Shown here: piece by piece, positions 36,400 through 47,738 of the stretch
How the letters are laid out: every line of letters begins with the position of its first letter
How positions within the stretch are numbered: the first letter of the stretch is position 1
Source of the DNA: Brevipalpus yothersi
Lineage: Eukaryota > Arthropoda > Arachnida > Trombidiformes > Tenuipalpidae
Length of the DNA: 64,000 bases
Direction: 5' to 3'
NCBI GenBank assembly: GCA_003956705.1
Contig: QZCP01000058.1
Location: 139,619 to 203,618, forward strand
Position numbers and translations under genes: made by a program
Notes under the pieces: generated by a model
What the model was told of the DNA's origin: nothing
Database searches by the model: none
What the model saw: only the letters and a program-made list of their open reading frames with translations

Positions 36400-37938
36400 T
36401 CAATCTAAGGCTTGAGGTAAGGTGTGTATAAGATTGGTAAAAAATTTTACATCATCTGGATTACGCAACATACCAAGATGGCTTGTGTTCAATAATTTAA
36501 AATAAAAGCGATATTCAGGATGAGAAAACCACTTTAGACAGCCAACAGCTGATTCTATGTTAACAAAGCCATCTCCTTCAGAGAAATTAGTATGTCTCTT
36601 AATATTGTTGCGAGGAACAAAAAAATCTTTGTCGGAAAAAAATGTCACGCTCCTTGGAGTGTTGAAGCCTACGCCTGGAACACAATAAATATCAACTTCT
36701 GGATGAAGAAATGGATCCATCAGATCCCGAGTGTCTTTCCACATGTCCAGAGCTTTAAGGTTACCAATCTTCTCGAAAAACTTATCCATGTTCAAAGCGG
36801 TGTATTCGTTCGAAGGGGTATGAATGAAAACATCATTATCCCATGTACGTTCATGGGGAAGTAGGAATGCGAGTGAAGGAAAAGTTCTTTCAACGACACG
36901 AAATTCGGGCAAAAGATCTGCTGGAAAATCATCCTGATAGAGATAATCGTACATGTGTTTGAAATTTCCACCCCATGGAGATCCAGCAAAAATTATTGCA
37001 CGAATGAATCGTTTCTTCCAGGTTAAACTTTGCTTACGAAGGAAAATGTACGCAAAGTTACCTCCCATCGAATGTCCAAATAAAATGACTTGTTTCCCAC
37101 CATTTTTGAGATATGCATCTTGAACCAAGGATTTCAACTTATGGAAAATTTCCTCTTGCTCATCTGTTTAGTGTATAAACTATTTGTTAGACATTTGATG
37201 ATAAATTAAATCTTTTTTCTCTTACTAGGAGCTTTTCGCCAATCATAGGGTGCACCAAAAATTGTTTTCCCTCTCGAATATCCAATTTTTTCCAGAGACT
37301 CAATTATATTGATGTAATATTCAGCTATGAAAGAATGAAAATTTATTGTACAACCGAAAATCATGAAAAGGTAAAGTTCTACTGTTTTTGGAAGCTCAAA
37401 AAGTCGTATCATCAAAACGATGAGAAACACATTCATCTTGAGAGATTATCGACCAGTTGTTCATGATCAATGATGAATAAAGTACACTAATATCACTCAC
37501 CTGGTTTCGCATGGAAAGGAAATGGTGTTATATACTCAATAGCTGCAGTGTCACCCATCGATGGTACAATCACCTGAACTCCAGAAGGGCTCTTGGTTTT
37601 TCGAGTTTTTTGATCATATTCCAGGGACATAAAATGAAGCCAACAAACTTTTCTCGTCGGCGAGAAGGCCTGATAAGCATCCAGCCACAAACTTCTAGGA
37701 GTATAGAGATTTCTTTGACAGAAGAATGGAGCATTATTCATTTTGTAAAGCTTATATTTGAGCTGGGTGCCCATGTAGCCTGCAACTAAAAACAAATCAC
37801 AGTCAGAAGAGAGGTCATCAAAAACTTCTAGAATATCTTACGAAAAATCACCGGATGAATGGATACTTCTGCTAGTATTAGGGAGCAAGAAAGAAGAATC
37901 ACCAATTCTTTAGAGAAGGGAAAAGCCATCATAAGCAT
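36400..37938 (-). CDS. PLA2G15: lysosomal phospholipase A2 / LCAT-family acyltransferase
   Basis: Four exons, 37842-37938, 37501-37785, 37226-37324 and 36400-37163, join in phase 1 each time for 414 residues (human PLA2G15 has 412). A signal peptide (LVILLSCSLILAEVSIHP) precedes LAGYMGTQL, a Cys-containing loop, and FGAPYDWR. The nucleophile is Ser192 in GHSMGG; the Asp sits in GDGFVNIES and the His in NTSHLGML. The family hydrolyses or transacylates phospholipids in lysosomes or body fluid. Complete catalytic set, so presumed active. PLA2G15 fits better than plasma LCAT by length and motif, but the two are close. Confidence 0.9.
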
Positions 37939-39232
37939 TTAGAACGTCCACTGACGGAAGCACGATCATTGTTCTCAAGCTGGTTAGTGTCGAGCCAAGT
38001 TCACATTCAGAGCGAACCATTTATCGAGTGATCGGAAGCTTTCATTATGAGATTGAATGTCGACGGATGGATAGCAATCCTCATAAATGACTCCAATAAT
38101 TGGAATGCTTTTTGAGCTCAACTACAATCATTATGCCAATTGGTCGGACAAAAACTGAAGCATATAGGAGATATGATCAGCTTAGTTTGTTACAAGAGTC
38201 TAAAAATTCTGTGCCTGAATCAATCTCTAATCTGAAGTGAGCATATTTTTTAATTCGATATGATTTACTTAGGAAAACTCCTCAAAAATGAAATGTAATA
38301 GCGTACTATGTGAGCTTATTCAACAATATGTTGTAGAAATTTATAAAAAAGTTGAATGATTAATCAATCAATCTAACTTGGAGTCAAACACCGTAGAGAA
38401 GGTATTTCTACTTGATTCCAAAAAGAAAGAAATAAAAAAATTTCTATCCAGCGATATAAATGAAGTTTCTCAATGGAATATTGTTAGTAATTCATCAAAT
38501 ACCCTGAATCTGATCGGCAAACAACTGATTTGTGTCTCAAGCACGCTCAACAATTTGATGAAATTAGATTTGATCACTGATCTTTTCAGGTGTCGGAGTG
38601 ATCACTATTTAACGAAAAAAGGGTGCCTATCATCGTGACTATAAAAAAATCGCAAAAACGGAAAAAGGTGTTTTTTTCAGAGCCAAGTGAATCAGAATGA
38701 CCTAATATTCGCATCGTTCGATTTGAATGATCAAGTGTATTATCCGATTAGATCGAGTAGAAGCACTTTTTTCGTGAAATCTGATGAAAAAAATCTGTTC
38801 AGAAATATTTGAGAGGAGCAGATTGACCGCGAGCAAGCATCAAGAGCTCGACCTAAGCATTCGAAGCCCTGCAGTCATTTACAAGCATCTTCTTCCTCCA
38901 TCATTTGCAAAGTCGATCAATTTTCCGTCTTTCTGTTCGTTCTATCTCAGAAAGCAATTAATTTGAAGAAATGGTCGAATCACTTTACTTCATAAGGCAG
39001 TTTGAATCAACTTATACACCATCGACTGGTTTTCCCAAGGTTTTATGTAAATTAAATATCTTTATTTTATACACAGAGATACTCGCACTAGTATCGAACA
39101 AATAATAAAAATGAATACACTCGAAACTCTGAACTTGAACTAAAAGCTTAGAATGGAAAGTAAAGAGAAATATTCAAAAATGTAGCATGCTTCGAAGATT
39201 GTGGAAAAAATAAAAAGGGAATGAAACTTGAG
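37939..39232. other. intergenic region
   Basis: About 1.3 kb of AT-rich sequence. Two open frames (38378-38638 and 38784-38966, +) lack homology, splice context or domain features. The distal part contains the DHX8 3' UTR. Confidence 0.45.
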
Positions 39233-42200
39233 TTAGTTTCGTCTCCTTCTAACTTTTGATATTCGCCATGCATTCGGCTCCTCATATTTATTATACAAAG
39301 GCTCAAGTCTGAGTTGCTTCTTTTGTTTGCTTAATTTCGTAGGATCAGAGAATCTGAAAAATGATGGAGCGTATTCCACAAGCCATTTAGGATCTATCGT
39401 AGTGACTTCTCGCATGTATTCTTTAGTTGTCAACACCAACTCATGATAAACAACCCACTCGGGTTGACGATTGAAAAGAGCACTGGAAGGATGAATATAT
39501 ACAACTTGATTATCAACCAGGGTACGATAACCTTCCTGAGGATCTTTTTTGGCAGCATTGCGAAAGAATCCACTGCAAATTGCCTTCTGAATGTATGCAG
39601 TACTCTTTCCACATGAAAGGACATCCAGTTTATGACGATCCATGATTCCAAGAAGCTGTTTTCGAACATCTTGAGCTCTCTTCAAAGTGCGAACTTGAAC
39701 AAAGTTATCGAAAGCCCAGGTATTTGAAAACTTGCTGTTTTTCCAAGAGTTATATACAGTTAGCAGAGTGCAATGGTCACCTTCCAATTGATTAAATTTG
39801 GCTTTTTTTGAGTCCGCTACTGCTTGTTTGTCCTTTGGTCGATAGAAAACGTTTTGCACGGATAGCATTGAAACAATTGTGAGAATTTCGTCGCTACACT
39901 TCAGATGAACAGACATTATCAACATTTTAGAGAGCATAGGCTCCAAAGGAAATTCTGCCATTCTTCTACCAAGTTTTGTCAGCAATCCCTCATCATCGAG
40001 AGCACTCAGGGAATGAAGCTGTTCTAACGCCATGATGAGAGTCTCAGTCGGTGGAGCATCCATGAAGTCAAAAGATAAGAGATCATTGATTCCCATTGCC
40101 TTGAGTTGCAAAACTGTAGCTGCCAAATTAGTTCGCTGTATTTCAGGTACCGGAGTAGCTAACATTTCATCTCTGTAGGCTCTTTCTGTGTACAATCTGT
40201 AACATTTACCCGGCCCAGTTCGACCAGCACGACCTGCTCGCTGTTTGGCTTGCGCTTGAGAGATTGGAGTGACAACTAGTGCATCCATTCCAGTCTTCGG
40301 ATTATAAACATTTTGTTTCACAAAGCCTGGATCAATTACATAAAAAATACCATCGATTGTGAGAGAAGTTTCGGCAATATTTGTAGCTATGATGCATTTT
40401 CTAGATCCTGGTTCAGCAGGCTCAAAAATTCTCGATTGCATTTCACTAGGCAAGGCTGAATAAACAGGTAAGATAATCAGATTTGGAACTTCCGGACCCA
40501 ATGATTTCATTCGCTCAAAGAGAGTTTCGCACCCAGTATCGATTTCCTCCTGACCAGTGAGAAAAAGAAGTATATCGCCAGGAGGCTCGGTGAGATGAAT
40601 TTGCATCACGGTGATGAGAGATGCATCCAGATAATCTGTTTCTGGTTCTTTGGTATACAGAATCTCAACAGGATATGAGCGACCAGGGATCCTGAAAATA
40701 GGAGCTTCATAGAAGTAAGAGGAAAACTTGACCGCATCCAATGTAGCTGAGGTCACTATCAACTTTAACTCTGGTCTTTTCTTCACAGCTGATTTCAAGA
40801 GTCCAAAAAGGACATCTGTATGAATAGTTCGCTCATGAGCTTCGTCCAACATTATAACGGAGTAGCTCTTGAGGTCAGGATCGATGAGGCACTCTCTCAA
40901 GAGCATACCATCAGTCATGTACTTAATAATAGTCTCTGGTGCAGTACAATCTTCGAAACGAATGGTATAACCAACTTGTTCACCAAGCAAACAGCCGAAC
41001 TCTTCAGCAACTCTTTTAGCAACAGACATAGCGGCAACTCGTCTTGGTTGAGTACAACCAATCTTTCCGTTATTGGTGTATCCTGCGTCAGCGAGATACT
41101 GAGTCATCTGAGTGGTTTTACCGCTGCCAGTTTCTCCAATGACGATCAGAATTTGATTATCATGAACAGCCTGGATGAGGTCATCCTTCAACTTGAAAAT
41201 TGGCAAACTTTGACGCTGTTCAACAATCGAAAGTTGAGTTTTACGGCCATATGAGCCTTTGTTTCCACCTGTAATATGTTTTTTCCATTCCGGCATCTCA
41301 GCTGAGCCCCAGTTCCTTTGGTTAGTTGTTGAGCTTTTATCCTGTGATTCAGGCATAGGATCGATCCATCTCCTATCCATACTTGAAGGTTCTCCATTTA
41401 TTTCTGCTTCTCTCTGTTGCTGTCTTTCTTCTCGTCTCTCTTTTGCAAGAGCTGATTGCATCATTGCTGCTTGAGCAAGAGATCCATCAGGATTTTTAAC
41501 AATCCTAACAGGGCTAAGATCCATTACTGATGCTCTCCCATGACCTTTGAGGAAGGGTAGCTCATCTTCAACGATTTCAATCTCAATATCTTGATCATCT
41601 TCTTCCTCCGGTTTCGGCAGCAGACCAGTTTCTTCGTCAAATTCAGGTAGAGCCGATTTATCGATGACTTTTGCTTTAATCATCTGTGTTATTTCCCATC
41701 TTTCAGGAGAAGAAATTCTCTGTACAATTCTACGTCTACTGTCTGATTCATCCTCATTGAATTCAATATTCAAAGGGAGAGAAGGTAAATCTGGGTTTCG
41801 AGAAATTGGGTCTTCCCTTTCCATCTGTGTCTTAGGTTTTGTGGTCTCTGGATTCAAATCAGCTCCAGTTAGCTGGTCGACATCCTTCATGGAAAGACTA
41901 GTTTTCTGACCAGTGAAGGAAAGAACTTTCACCTTCACTTTCTGACCCAAACTGACAACTTGATTAGGATCTGAGACAAAACCTTTGCGGGTCATATTGG
42001 AACAATGGAGCAGACCATCCCATCTTTTCTGAAGCCCTTCAAGAGTCACGAAACATCCATAGGTTTTGATTGAAGCTACCTTTCCATCATAAATTTTACC
42101 AGGAATAGGCTCCAGAGGAGGTTTTTCATGTTTGACAGATCTTGATCCACCTTTAGGAGAAATACTAGAAGATTTTCTATGCCGATGTTTCTCATCTCGA

Positions 42201-42769
42201 GAATCTTTCCTCCTTCTCTTCGAATGATGAGGGCTCCTGCTTCGGCTTCGATAACGGCTTCTATCATGACCACGGCTGCGACTCCTACTGCGATTTCTTC
42301 GGCTACTTTTCTTTCGGTCTCTCCTATGATCAGATGAAGAATGATGAGAATGACGGTCCTTATGCTTATCTTTGTGTTCAGTTTTTTTCGATCTTTCTTC
42401 TTGAATTACTTCCTTTTGATCTTCAGAGTCGGAACTCTCTGTCTTTTTTCTTAGATCGTCTTCTGATTTCAGATCTGAATCACTGGTTGGAGCAAGATGA
42501 ATTCCTTCGAATTTTCTTTGATACTCATCTTTAGGTGGAAGCATTTGTTTCACTAGTCTGAAGAGACTTTGGACCAGAGAATCAGGTAGATCAGCATCGA
42601 TCTCTTTCTCTTGGAGAAGACTCTGAAACTTATCTAAATTTGGACTTTCTTCGATCAAAGAAATAATAAATTCAGCCGCAGTCTTATCCTGCCATCCGAG
42701 ATGGTTTTGCATCTCTGACAAGACTTTTGAGACCACGGAGAGATATTCTAGTTCCCTCAAAGGGTCCAT
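39233..42769 (-). CDS. DHX8: DEAH-box RNA helicase DHX8/Prp22
   Basis: A single uninterrupted 1178-residue frame from MDPLRELEYLS. N-terminal helical region, then an Arg/Ser-Lys-rich domain (about residues 115-215), an S1 RNA-binding domain (about 223-295: GKIYDGKVASIKTYGCFV) and a DEAH helicase core: Walker A GETGSGKTT, TQPRRVAA, DEAH, SAT, and QRAGRAGRTG. It continues through winged-helix, ratchet and OB domains to KVRRRRN. Prp22 releases spliced mRNA from the post-catalytic spliceosome in the nucleus. The absence of introns is notable beside multi-exon neighbours; an ancient retrogene origin is possible. A decayed duplicate of its 5' third lies at 9427-10715. Confidence 0.97.
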   Translation of the reverse strand: MDPLRELEYLSVVSKVLSEMQNHLGWQDKTAAEFIISLIEESPNLDKFQSLLQEKEIDADLPDSLVQSLFRLVKQMLPPKDEYQRKFEGIHLAPTSDSDLKSEDDLRKKTESSDSEDQKEVIQEERSKKTEHKDKHKDRHSHHSSSDHRRDRKKSSRRNRSRSRSRGHDRSRYRSRSRSPHHSKRRRKDSRDEKHRHRKSSSISPKGGSRSVKHEKPPLEPIPGKIYDGKVASIKTYGCFVTLEGLQKRWDGLLHCSNMTRKGFVSDPNQVVSLGQKVKVKVLSFTGQKTSLSMKDVDQLTGADLNPETTKPKTQMEREDPISRNPDLPSLPLNIEFNEDESDSRRRIVQRISSPERWEITQMIKAKVIDKSALPEFDEETGLLPKPEEEDDQDIEIEIVEDELPFLKGHGRASVMDLSPVRIVKNPDGSLAQAAMMQSALAKERREERQQQREAEINGEPSSMDRRWIDPMPESQDKSSTTNQRNWGSAEMPEWKKHITGGNKGSYGRKTQLSIVEQRQSLPIFKLKDDLIQAVHDNQILIVIGETGSGKTTQMTQYLADAGYTNNGKIGCTQPRRVAAMSVAKRVAEEFGCLLGEQVGYTIRFEDCTAPETIIKYMTDGMLLRECLIDPDLKSYSVIMLDEAHERTIHTDVLFGLLKSAVKKRPELKLIVTSATLDAVKFSSYFYEAPIFRIPGRSYPVEILYTKEPETDYLDASLITVMQIHLTEPPGDILLFLTGQEEIDTGCETLFERMKSLGPEVPNLIILPVYSALPSEMQSRIFEPAEPGSRKCIIATNIAETSLTIDGIFYVIDPGFVKQNVYNPKTGMDALVVTPISQAQAKQRAGRAGRTGPGKCYRLYTERAYRDEMLATPVPEIQRTNLAATVLQLKAMGINDLLSFDFMDAPPTETLIMALEQLHSLSALDDEGLLTKLGRRMAEFPLEPMLSKMLIMSVHLKCSDEILTIVSMLSVQNVFYRPKDKQAVADSKKAKFNQLEGDHCTLLTVYNSWKNSKFSNTWAFDNFVQVRTLKRAQDVRKQLLGIMDRHKLDVLSCGKSTAYIQKAICSGFFRNAAKKDPQEGYRTLVDNQVVYIHPSSALFNRQPEWVVYHELVLTTKEYMREVTTIDPKWLVEYAPSFFRFSDPTKLSKQKKQLRLEPLYNKYEEPNAWRISKVRRRRN

Positions 42770-43046
42770 CACTTTTTAAATAACAACAATAATTAAAATA
42801 ATCAGAGAAAAACTTTCCACAGAACATCAATCTTTCAAAACACGGCTCATGTTAGTAAACATAACACTAACTGACTGCGCCGCCTCCAAAAACACATGCA
42901 CATTCCGAGCAGTATGAGTGAAGTGACGATGATGATGAATTTTTCTATTAATTATGAATTTGTGATAATTTCTAAGTAATAAAGTGATTAAGTAGTGAAA
43001 GCTGTGGGATCCCCAAAGGAAGTGAAATAGTTTAAATTGTTGTCCT

Positions 43047-43096
43047 GACTGAAAAAGTCAAATAGACTGAGAAAGTCTCGGTTGACTGAAAAAGTC
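43047..43096 (+). repeat. three tandem GACT...AGTC mini-hairpins
   Basis: GACTGAAAAAGTC at 43047-43059, AGACTGAGAAAGTCT at 43064-43078 and GACTGAAAAAGTC at 43084-43096. Each is a short palindrome-loop-palindrome, ending four bases before the ATG of the endonuclease-like frame. Confidence 0.75.
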
Positions 43097-43099
43097 ACC

Positions 43100-43348
43100 A
43101 TGCTATCCAAGGTTAAAGCTCCTACGAGAACGGAGTTGACTATCAAACTGCTTAATTGTAGGAAAAATAAGGAAGCCACGAAGAAAGCCATCGGAGAGAT
43201 GGATGACAAAACGATCCTTATACTCAATGAGCCAAATTTTGAGGAAAGAGCTATCATGAACCTGGAGATTGATGGCAAGGGTGTATTTCTTGGACATCAT
43301 TCAAAAAACCTAGTGATTATTACTAGAGAGTTTAATGAGCTTATATGA
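43100..43348 (+). CDS. truncated LINE-type endonuclease/exonuclease-phosphatase fragment
   Basis: An 82-residue frame: LTIKLLNCRKNKEATKKAI, then TILILNEPNF and GVFLGHHSKNLVIITREF. The pattern (beta strand with N.R..K.A....., then hydrophobic strand ending NEP, then a strand giving GK and a hydrophobic I-V-I stretch) is that of the N-terminal endonuclease of non-LTR retrotransposon ORF2 proteins, where QINL.R...A and QEPY occur. It stops before the catalytic Asp/His motifs, so it cannot be active. Similarity is by pattern only. Confidence 0.4.
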   Translation: MLSKVKAPTRTELTIKLLNCRKNKEATKKAIGEMDDKTILILNEPNFEERAIMNLEIDGKGVFLGHHSKNLVIITREFNELI

Positions 43349-43627
43349 AGATGATTAATGAAGGTAAGTTAGCAACGGTTAGATAAAATGGTAATATGTG
43401 TGTCTCTGTTTCGGCGAGTGCACATTAATTCATCCGCTGGAAAAATTTTTCTGGTCACTCCTCTCTCTCTCCCCTCTCTCGTTTCCATCAACTCAAATTC
43501 TGAGATCTGAAGGAATTGCGTTTGTGAAGAAAAAATGATCCATTAGAAGACCAAGCATAAACCTAAGAGAGAGAACAAGATTAAAACTTTATTTTCCCTT
43601 TAACTTCCCCCTATTTACCCTAAACTA

Positions 43628-44529
43628 TCAGGGTGGCAAATAAGTTCTTAGACTCGGCATGATAGAATTGAGCTGGAGTTATAATTTTTTGCAGCAAGTA
43701 GATCTATTGTCTATGAAACATGAAAAAATTTTTCAGCCGTTTAGAACCTTGAATTTCTCAGATATAAATTCGATAATTTTCAGGCCAAAATTGCCGATAT
43801 AGCTCAAGAAAAGATTGATTTTTGTATTATCTACTGGAATTTTTTCGAGATTCCTGATATTATTTGAAAGTTTATAGTCAAATGAATCGAAAAATAAAAA
43901 TTCAGTGCAGAATATCAATAAGAACCTGAGATATGAGAATTCGTTCGAATTCGACCAAAAATGTAATTGCACATGCGCTCAGGTCAAAAAGACATTGATT
44001 AGATTTTCGAGCTTAACTCAGAACTTATCCATTTCAAAACGTTGAAAATTCATTTGATCACTTAAAAAAGTTCATTCTATAGCTGGGATGAATTCTGTGA
44101 TCAAAAGTCGCTTGAGTGCTGAGAAATTCGGAATCAAAGTTAGACCGAATCTTAAAATGTCTCGAAAAATGACAAGTGGCCAAAAAAGTTCTTTCCGGAG
44201 GTTCAGAATGGATTTTTTTACCATGAAAATCAATCAAATTTGAAGAAAACTCATCATCACTGATGATTTCTCCAGAAAAATTTAATGAAAATGCTCCTTC
44301 TCTTTTTACCAATAGTTTGAATCAAGCATACTATTTTTTTCGTTGAGCATATTGTCGATTTTTCATCGAACTAGGTCTGGTTCAACTAGTTTAACTTTTT
44401 TTGTGGTCATTATTTTTCCCCTCTTTTTTCAGATTCTTCATTTGAATCATTCCTCTCCATGCACAAGAAAAATCAGAACTCTAACTTAATTTTATCATGC
44501 CGTATCTAAAAACTTATTTGCCACCCTGA
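43628..44529. mobile_element. MITE with about 55-bp terminal inverted repeats (Tc1/mariner type)
   Basis: The left end TCAGGGTGGCAAATAAGTT and the reverse complement of the right end are identical for the first 19 bases and remain similar for about 55. TA dinucleotides flank both ends (43626-43627 and 44530-44531), the target-site duplication of Tc1/mariner transposons. The 902-base interior has no transposase frame, so it is a non-autonomous element. It sits within the LINE-like remnant. Confidence 0.9.
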
Positions 44530-44551
44530 TAACAAAATGGGATCCCCAAAG

Positions 44552-46117
44552 CTATAGTGTGACAGAAGGCTAACGCCATATGGTCTGCTATACGCCACTT
44601 TATCCCGTGTCCCCATCCCTCTAACATTTCTGCCTCCCTCCCCACCCTCCTTTTCCTTAACTATCACTAGTATAGTTTACACATTTGAACAATCTCGAAC
44701 ATCTCTAACGGAGCAAGTGATGGGGCTGATCGAGTTCTAAACTGTCCACAGCATCCATTTGAACCCATTTTCCAGATAGAACCCAATCGATGTTGATATG
44801 ATTTATAATCAATGTACTTCCTCAATTTCTCAGCATTAACACTTGAATTGATTAAATTGTGATCATCATGTTCTTAATGAGTGTGTTTTCTAAACAGTGC
44901 GTACCGTGATACAAATTTCAGTAATTTACAGTTGTAGTCAGTTTCTTTTATCGTTCTGCAGTTTATTTTCCCAGAGAATTTGCCTCTAACCACTCGATAT
45001 TGTCCTGAATATCTCAATATCTCAATAACTACCTCAGATATAGATTTTCTGTCCATCAGACGAGTGATCCGATCATTTATGCTAGCTTAGATAGAAGTCC
45101 TTAGTCGAAACTTGGTGGACAAGACTCTACCCGTCGATGAGGTCAGGTGATTCCCAGCCTCTCAAAAAGATAGTTTTCACGGAATCTCGTACAAGATAAA
45201 AATTCGAATAAGCCAAGCAACCAAAAGACAAGTAAAATCATCGTAAATACTCAATAGAACATTTTAATTTCTGGACGAAAGTGATAAAACATTGGATCAG
45301 AAAGCTTGCTCGAGTTGAAGTAGCGGCCACATGAGAGGTATTAATAAGGAACATGAGCCACAAGTGTAAATATTTAGCGTAAATAAGGAGTTTATATTTA
45401 TGGTAGTATTTTTCTAATCAATTTCTTGTTGACCCTGAATACGTCAGTATTCAAAATGTTCCAGAAAGATGGATTAAAAGGATCACATCTTTTCGGAAAG
45501 AGGTCAAAATTTAGAGAAAATTCTCTAACAAATGCTGATAACATGCTAGTATAAAGATTCCATGATTGCCGATATTCAATAAACATTGCATCAAAACAGA
45601 AGATATAAATATGATAATATGAGGTATGAATGAGATCTCTGTTTTGTTAGAAGCATAAATCTCGCTTTTTTCTCCTTGACAAAAAAATGAGAAGCAAATT
45701 ATTCGAGGATTACGAGAAAATTTTTGCTGAAACTGATGCTTAGAAGCATCAAGATGAGGATATCTGGCATTCAAGGAAAAAGGAGTAAATCAAACACAGA
45801 ATCTTGAACTTTTCGAAAAATTCCACGATAACTGTAGCTTGATGTTACGAATGGATATTATGAATCTTCTGCGCTAAATGAGCACAGCGATAATTTCGCT
45901 TCTAACTAATGCTGATCTGAGTAACTGAACAATTTTAACCATTAATTAAAAATTTTGCACGCTTTGGGATAGATTTGAGGTAAGAACAGTAGAAGTAGAG
46001 TGAAGAACCATCCTTCATCATAAAGATTGAGCAAATGGCCTTAAAAAGCTTTTGCATTAATTCGAATCATAGAATTCGGGAAATTTTGTCGAAAATTTTC
46101 CATAAAAAGAGGGAAAA
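44552..46117. other. intergenic region
   Basis: About 1.6 kb of AT-rich sequence without recognisable genes. Short frames have no homology. Confidence 0.45.
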
Positions 46118-46961
46118 TCAAATATTGGAGCTACTATTTGTATCTTCCTCTATCTGTGATGCTGAGGTGATCGAACTCGAATCACTTGCACTTCCGGCCT
46201 TTGCTGATATCATCTTTTGGCGACAAGAGCAAGGGGCAAGTAGTTTCGGGTATATTAGCACTTCGTTGTCCGGGCCTTTAAAAATGATTCCACAACAAAT
46301 CTTTTCTCTACAGTCGATAAGATGAAGGTGATGGGAAAATTGATGATTCCAATCGAAAACATGGAATAAAAAGATAATAAAAATTAGTTTTGTGGAAGGA
46401 TAGCAAAATTTCACTGAACACTGACCTTCTCCAAAAAGACATGTCTAAAAAGGATGATATTTTTGAGACAGCATTGGCAGTTTTGTTGCGCTTTGTCAAA
46501 GGTGACTTATTTGTACTCTTATTAGCATTTTTTGAGTTGTGTCTGGTTCTCAGTCTCTTCTTGGAGGCCGGAGCATCTCTATCGTTCTCGAAGTCAGAAA
46601 GATATTCATCTCGTTCCTCGTCAATCTCCTCTAATTCTTCCTCCAAATCGGACGAATCGCTCGGCGTTGGGGTTGAGGTTCTGCTTTCCACAGATTCAAC
46701 ATAGCCGTCATCATCTGAAGGCCGCGAAAAAGTGGTGATAAACAAAATCATTAAATCCATGCAAATAGAGAATTCGCAAGCATAAGCGAAGGGAAAAAAC
46801 CTTGAATACATTCAGAGAGAGTAAATTACTCGAAAAGGTAATCTCATAAATTAGGGGTAAAGTTGAATTCATGACCGCTGGGTGAAAGCAGAGAAGCAAG
46901 GAAGCATAGAAAGAGAGAGAAAACAGTTACAGGTAGAGGGGGGAGATAGAAATAGAAAGAT

Positions 46962-47018
<57 letters not shown>

Positions 47019-47738
47019 GGATGCAGGTTACGAGGCTCCAGCGCAACGCGGAACAGAAAAGAAGATCCCAAAATAAAATGCACATAACATGCAGTCAGGA
47101 AGAGGGAGAATTGATGGGGAGAGGATACAAGAGGAGAAGAGCGAAGCCAACAATGTTGAGGTAGTATGAAGGGTCAAAATGGATTCATTGGGATGGCAAG
47201 TGATAGTGATTAGATCGCAATTCGGAGAAAGAGAGAGAGAGAGAGCAAGAGAGAGGAATGTTTTTGGGCACAAGGTTTCCACTATTCTCAAGGCTCTAGG
47301 TCACAGCAAGTGGATAAGTTAAAATTCCATCTACATACTTGGCAGGTTAGGTAAATTATTTTTGATCGAGGACTTGATTTTCTTTGGTTTCTGATGCTTC
47401 TTGTGACTATGAGAGCCAGATTGGGCGATGGATGTTGTACTATTATTATTAAGTTTATTTGAAGTAAACTTGAGAGACTTTGTACCAGGACCTGCTCGCG
47501 CGTCAACGACGTGTCGCCAATTGCGAGAAGTTCCAGGAGGCAGCTTTTTCCACCTTTTCACCAGTAAAACACATGCATTGCATATTTCTCCCGATCTTTT
47601 TTCGGTGATGCAAAAACATTTCTCGAATTCTGATTCATACTTTTTGCTATCAGTAAAACGAGAGCTGGACGATTTGGCTTTGCAAATGCAACACCCAGAT
47701 ATTGAGCGATAAATTTTGGGTTTGTGGAAGCTGAACAT
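46118..47738 (-). CDS. SINHCAF: SINHCAF (FAM60A) subunit of the SIN3-HDAC complex
   Basis: Three exons, 47339-47738, 46426-46714 and 46118-46307, join in frame for 292 residues. The N-terminus FHKPKIYRSISGCCICKAK, SSSSRFTDSKKYE, GEICNACVLLVKRWKKLPPG and NWRHVVDARAGPGTKS is the diagnostic FAM60A zinc-binding block. An acidic Ser/Thr linker follows, then SFLDMSFWRREKICCGIIFKG near the C-terminus, with its junction conserved between exons 2 and 3. The family tethers to SIN3-histone deacetylase complexes in the nucleus and tunes repression. It is longer than the vertebrate protein (221) because of the Lys/Asn and acidic linkers. Confidence 0.93.
46963..47013. repeat. (GA)n microsatellite in SINHCAF intron 1
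   Basis: GA run of about 25 units on the + strand; in the gene's sense it reads (TC)n. Confidence 0.95.

Larger units (their letters stand above)
43005..44551 (+). mobile_element. putative LINE-like remnant bounded by 14-bp direct repeats
   Basis: TGGGATCCCCAAAG occurs at 43005-43018 and again at 44538-44551. Between them are an 82-codon frame resembling the start of a LINE apurinic-type endonuclease, and an inserted MITE. The right repeat is preceded by an A-rich end (TAACAAAA). Fourteen-base target-site duplications and A-rich 3' ends are typical of LINE insertions. The interpretation is inference from structure; no reverse transcriptase is visible. Confidence 0.5.

Noticed and set aside
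38378..38966. Two frames between the PLA2G15-like gene and DHX8
   Set aside because: No homology, no splice context, ordinary composition for the spacer.
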